NCBI RefSeq assembly: GCF_023898315.1
Contig: NC_064615.1
Location: 737,774,950 to 737,838,949, forward strand
DNA: 64,000 nucleotides
Source: Schistocerca nitens
Taxonomy: Eukaryota; Arthropoda; Insecta; Orthoptera; Acrididae
Reading direction: 5' to 3'
Shown here: positions 60,130 to 64,000 of the stretch, piece by piece
Numbering within the stretch: the stretch's first letter is position 1
Layout: each line of letters starts with the position of its first letter
Made by a program: the position numbers and the translations under genes
The notes under the pieces: model-generated
Database searches by the model: none
Seen by the model: only the letters and a program-made list of their open reading frames with translations
Told to the model about the DNA's origin: nothing

Positions 60130-61080
60130 GGTTTGGAAGTCTATTTACTGTTACCTTAATGTTCCAGTCAAATATGACCCCAGTTATACCACTTTTAATT
60201 ACTTTTCCAGGATTTGTACTTTGAGTTTGCTGAATATATTCTAAGTGGCCAAAATAGTTAAATCTCAGTTCCTCTAGTGCATTTTAGTAAACATTAAGTT
60301 TGTTTTTCATATTATGTTAATGTAAGAAGTGCATGTCTGAAAGAGAAGCTTTTCTTTCATACTAAGCTGTCTTCGTACTATGTTGCATACCAGTATAATG
60401 TGGTTTTTAATATCCACTGAGCCGTATTTCTTTCCTATTTCATTTAATGTTTGCCTTGAATTTAGAATGTCTCAAGTCCTTAGCACACATTTCCACACAT
60501 CATCAGCCACTAAGTCTTTGTCCTCTTTCAAAATTTTTCTGGAGTGTGTAAACTGCTGGTCAAATTTACAGAAATGTTGTAACACACTCGAGGTTTCCAA
60601 ATGAATGTTTAGTAACTTTTTACACAATCTGCACTGTGAGACACTTACTAATTTATTTGAAGTTGCTTTATAAACACATGACAACATTTCCCCTGCTGGA
60701 CTTGGGCTCCATTTCCTGACTGGTACGTATTTCCTAGTTCGTAATTTCTCCTCAGTTGCCTTTAAGTTTGGTTTGTTTGTTTTGGTGCTCCCATTATTAT
60801 GATAAATGAACTGCAGTGAAACTACCTGTGCAAACATATACCTGGCTAGTCTTGTCGCATATATAGCACAACTTGTTATTAGGTGCAGCAGGCTGAACTG
60901 GTCCCATGAAGCTTTCAAAGGCTTGTGGAAACTCAAGTTGATCTGCTTTAACCACTGTGCTTCAGTACACCAGTACTCTTGTGTCTCCATGGCGACAGTT
61001 TAAGTTTCTTTAAAGGTTGCAATTGAGATGGGCAGGCAGGCTTGAAGGAGAATTTTTCCACCTGTGCATCAAAGCATGAT
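60130..61080 (-). other. Sequence foreign to Gypsy pol, replacing most of the RT domain
   Basis: Between KDGIWYFFINYQSCDKITKK (reverse transcriptase, ends about 61080) and the RNase H start (about 60124), none of the expected palm motifs is visible. Instead there is about 950 bp that includes a 172-codon open frame. Either an insertion combined with deletion, or very strong local decay. Boundaries are approximate. Confidence 0.45.
60472..60990 (-). CDS. 172-codon ORF with possible BED-type zinc finger
   Basis: An open frame inside the Gypsy pol region with no stops. The middle reads CRLCKKLLNIHLETSSVLQH. This C-x2-C, then T-S...H pattern resembles BED zinc fingers of hAT-type transposases and their domesticated relatives. 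The upstream part is basic (KATEEKLRTRKYVPVRKW). The second His/Cys of a BED finger is not clearly placed, and no dimerisation or DDE domain follows. Probably a transposon fragment; a chance frame is possible. Confidence 0.35.
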   Translation of the reverse strand: METQEYWCTEAQWLKQINLSFHKPLKASWDQFSLLHLITSCAIYATRLARYMFAQVVSLQFIYHNNGSTKTNKPNLKATEEKLRTRKYVPVRKWSPSPAGEMLSCVYKATSNKLVSVSQCRLCKKLLNIHLETSSVLQHFCKFDQQFTHSRKILKEDKDLVADDVWKCVLRT

Positions 61081-62100
61081 GGCCATAGATGGACATCTTT
61101 CTTTGTGATTTTGTCACATGATTGGTAGTTGATAAAGAAATACCATATGCCATCCTTCTTCACAACGACTGCCGGAGAGGATCAAGGACTTTGTGAAGGT
61201 TAAATGATGTCATCTAGCAGCATCTTCTCCACATCTTCCAGTATTACCCATCATTCAGCTGACAAAACTTTATATGATCACTGGATAATTGGTGGATGAT
61301 CCCCAGTGTTGGTATTGTGTTTTATTATGGGCTGTCTTTTCTCCACTATGGACTTGAACGCATCCAAAAATTGACGTGTCATTGCTATTGCTCACCTCTG
61401 TTGTTCCTTGGTCAGGCCAGATCATATTGGCAGTTTGATAGTAGCTTCATCACCTGTGTTTCCTGTTGTGGTAATGGAGTATGAGTTTTCATCAGTGACA
61501 CTAAGCTTTCTTTCTTGGATCGGTTCGGCGGCCCCTCTGCAGATACTTTTAGAGGTGAGTCGTGGCTGCTAGTGACAGTTAATGATTCAAAGTTCTACTT
61601 GCCCACCCACAATGCTTTCCCACCCACTGACATATAGATTTCTTGAGTGAACCTGTGTAGCCTTGTGTAATCAACCAATCAAAAAAAGGTTCACAGTTTA
61701 ACGGTGTGTTCCAATTGATAACTGGAAATCATCTCAATGATGGTAGCAGGATATCAGTGTCTTCATCAGCAAACAACCACATGTTGTTACATGTGTTTGT
61801 TGGAATAGCTTCATCACTCTAGTGCTCTGATCTTTGTGATGCCTGCAAGAAGTTACATCCAAGAATAACCACAACTACTTTCTGTTAAAACAACAAATTC
61901 GAAGGGTCGTGTTGTGTCATTGATAGTTTTTCTTACAATGCATGTTCATGTCACCTGGACTTTTCCCATTTGAAACCTTCTACACAATTCCTTTTGCATC
62001 ATGGACCAATGCCTTCTTTAGATGACAGTGATAAGTGCTTGACATTACAGAAAAAGAAGCCCCTGAGTCAACTGGCGCCCAGACTGCTTGGCCTTCATTG
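60950..62100 (-). pseudogene. Gypsy protease and start of reverse transcriptase
   Basis: A protease active site VDSGASFSVMS (about 62070) follows AVWAP, matching the DSGA motif of retroelement aspartic proteases. Further down, KDGIWYFFINYQSCDKITKK (61080-61160) matches the KKDG.WRFC.DYR.LN..T.KD block that starts the RT palm. The region between has stops in every frame. Inactive. Confidence 0.75.
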
Positions 62101-62508
62101 AGCATTCCTGTCATCCACAGAGGATTTTGAAGTGGCTACACTTCCATAGATGTGATCTTGCTTAGTTTTCCTGAGCTTGGCGGCTAGTTGAGCAGCAGGT
62201 ACTCTTAACAGCTATGGCATATACGTGAGTAACCTCATTCATGGTGTAGTGATGAGTGTAGGCCCACAGGTTGACTATAATCATCTGCAGTGGACTGGTG
62301 TGAATAGAACTTATGTAATAGTTGATATCTTACAGCATAATAGTTGTCGAACATTAGTTAGTTGTGCACAACAGCTGGGTTGTCATTTGACCACACTTGG
62401 TAGAGTCCATTCATCACCATGCATTCGACTGGAGGTGGAGTTTAATACCAAAAGATCAATAACTCAATAACACTTCTCATCATTCTCTATTATTTCCATC
62501 ATATTCTT

Positions 62509-62960
62509 TCATCCATCTCTCTCCCATTGCATTTCCTTGATGCACTGGCACCACATGATGAATTCTTCTGTGTTGTGATATTCTTTATCAGATGAGCTTG
62601 GTATATGAATGTTGCAACTCCTTTCATCAAAGGTAAGGTTTTGTTCACTTGTCATATTTGGATTCATAATGTTGCCAAGGGCCAAAACATTCTGTATGTA
62701 TGACTCTGTCATTTTGCTATGACATTGAGCCCTGTTCTTCAGTTATTTTCTGCTAAGCGAAATTGCTATTGATTATTGCCAAATGCTTTCTTCAGTTTGG
62801 TCTGGACTTTATCTCAGATCTCTTCATCGTTCTCAAACCACTACTGGACTGTGTCCTCCAAGTGAAAGTACACATTTGCCAAACATATCATGTCATCCCA
62901 TCTGTTTTACTTGGTGATTTGGTCAAATCTTTTCAGCCATTTCATCAGATTTTGACCAGC
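62509..62960 (-). pseudogene. Gypsy gag remnant
   Basis: Minus-strand blocks: WLKRFDQITK near 62940, RWDDMICLANVYFHLEDT near 62890, WFENDEEI near 62830, KLKKAFGN near 62785, then SYIQNVLALGNIMNPNMTSE in the 62509-62712 frame. This succession is characteristic of insect Gypsy gag proteins (a capsid-like structural protein that packages element RNA). Stops occur within several blocks. Confidence 0.8.
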
Positions 62961-63167
62961 ACCTACAGACAACACTGATGGATGCCTAATGTGCAGCTGA
63001 CTTACTGCTGGCTAGGAATCCATTGGTTTTCTGAATATATGGTCCATGGGAATGATGTATTTGCTTGTACTCTGGTTCCTGTCCATGTATGTGACAGCTT
63101 TTACATTTCTTAATTGGAGTCACTGTGATGTAGATGTTTTAAAGTGCCCAGTGCCTCCACCAAACGT

Positions 63168-63492
63168 TGAAACCAGACTCAAGTTCAGTTCCAAAGTAAG
63201 GTCATTAATGAAGTACAATACTTAGCTCTGAAAGCATGTTTATTATGAACACTAGCATACAGCTGCAACAGAAATTACTTCCTGATGGAGAGTGCAGCTA
63301 TTAAGCAAACATAAAATATTCTGGAATATACAAACATTATACACATAAGATATTTCAAGAACATTCCAGAAATTATAACTTCTATATAACAAATAATTGT
63401 TGGTATTCAGTTTTGAGCTGACAACCTGCAGCATGCGAACCAGTAACACTAACCACCACACCATATTGCTAGCACCACAACTTGCAGCAACA
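63168..63492 (-). repeat. Gypsy LTR, right copy (5' LTR of the element)
   Basis: Partner of 57944-58235. On the minus strand it begins TGTTGCTGCAAG and carries GTGTGGTGGTTAGTGTTACT, a convincing tRNA/SINE-type A box; the B-box counterpart is degraded here (CAGCTCAAAAC). Just inside it, the minus strand reads TGGTTTCAACG, a possible but unverified primer-binding site. Confidence 0.8.
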
Positions 63493-64000
63493 TATAGTCT
63501 AAAGTTAATCCGTTGCCACAGTTGTGAGAAACCAACAATAAATATTAAACAATTGCATTCTCTTAATTAGTGTTGCCTGTAATCTGCATGTAGTATTTCA
63601 GGTTTGTCAGACTCAATATAGGAGAACTTACTGTAATACTTACATGTGTACTTCAGAGCTGGTAAGATACTAATTATGACAGTTGTCGTGCAGCCTCGTA
63701 CTGGTTGTCCAAAAAGTAGAACCACCTTCTCCAGGCTGTTGGCAGCTACTTTTATAATGAATGTCTGTAGTATTTCAAGATAGAGTCCTCAGTGTATTGT
63801 TTTACTTTCATGCATCTATATCACCACAGAAATATCCTGTTTTCTCAACCCATTTTTACTCATGCTAATGAAAAACACAAATTTACTTTTTCAGGAGCCT
63901 TTGGGATTATGCTTGGATTTCATTTTAAGAAGAGTTGTGTTGCATTTATTCTTCCATATTTTTACATATTTCTGTTGGACAAAGCAACTTGGAACAACCA
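63493..64000. other. No gene recognised
   Basis: Anonymous sequence to the window end; no GGCX exon seen. Confidence 0.45.

Larger units (their letters stand above)
57944..63492 (-). mobile_element. Gypsy-like LTR retrotransposon, reverse orientation, degraded
   Basis: Two LTRs (57944-58235 and 63168-63492) flank gag, protease, reverse transcriptase, RNase H and integrase remnants in that order on the minus strand, the Ty3/Gypsy arrangement. About 5.55 kb. TATAG occurs just outside both ends (57936-57940 and 63493-63497) and may be the target duplication, although three bases separate it from the left LTR as drawn. The LTRs have diverged strongly, so the insertion is old. Confidence 0.85.

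Overview
The window looks like a stretch of a large, repeat-rich insect genome. It is AT-rich, carries many decayed non-LTR retrotransposons, several Tc1/mariner-superfamily elements bounded by TA, palindromic MITEs, a tRNA-derived SINE and one Gypsy-like LTR element. The repeat types remind me of orthopteran (locust-like) genomes, but that assignment is inference from remembered repeat families. I see no bacterial or organellar genes.

The one convincing host gene is the start of a vitamin K-dependent gamma-glutamyl carboxylase (GGCX) on the plus strand. Exon 1 (from ATG 36903) and exon 2 (ending 37359) are separated by a 75-bp intron. The next exon is not recognisable before the window end, so intron 2 would be at least 26 kb. 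A perfect palindromic RFX-type X-box lies about 330 bp upstream of the ATG, in a locally CpG-richer segment that is probably the promoter and 5' UTR.

Layout: 1-3.5 kb, mostly anonymous sequence with one MITE copy. 3.5-7.5 kb, a near full-length but broken CR1-like LINE with an esterase-type ORF1. 7.9-12.3 kb, repeats including two foldback elements. 12.6-13.8 kb, a decayed IS630/Tc1-type transposase. 14-17 kb, LINE fragments. 17-24.4 kb, a pair of about 0.7-kb diverged direct repeats flanking a 1.58-kb DD41D-type mariner relative. 24.5-27.5 kb, a minus-strand LINE split by a 1.42-kb Tc1-like element. 28.5-33.8 kb, a transposon cluster: a mariner interrupted by a Tc1-like element, then a 1.55-kb element with an intact transposase and 168-bp terminal inverted repeats. 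34.2-36.1 kb, another LINE. 36.5-37.4 kb, GGCX exons 1-2. 37.4-64 kb, presumably intronic, with an internally deleted copy of the 20-kb element, MITEs, a 197-bp tandem duplication, a SINE, a piggyBac-like remnant, the 5' half of a LINE, and a 5.5-kb Gypsy element in reverse.

Most interesting points: the intact transposase whose second and third catalytic aspartates are, by my count, 47 residues apart; the Tc1-like transposase with a spacing of 32 rather than 34 and a single stop codon; an autonomous-like/deleted pair from one DD41D-type family; the X-box upstream of GGCX; a tRNA-like A-box/B-box arrangement inside the Gypsy LTRs; and a large foldback element with about 0.4-kb arms.
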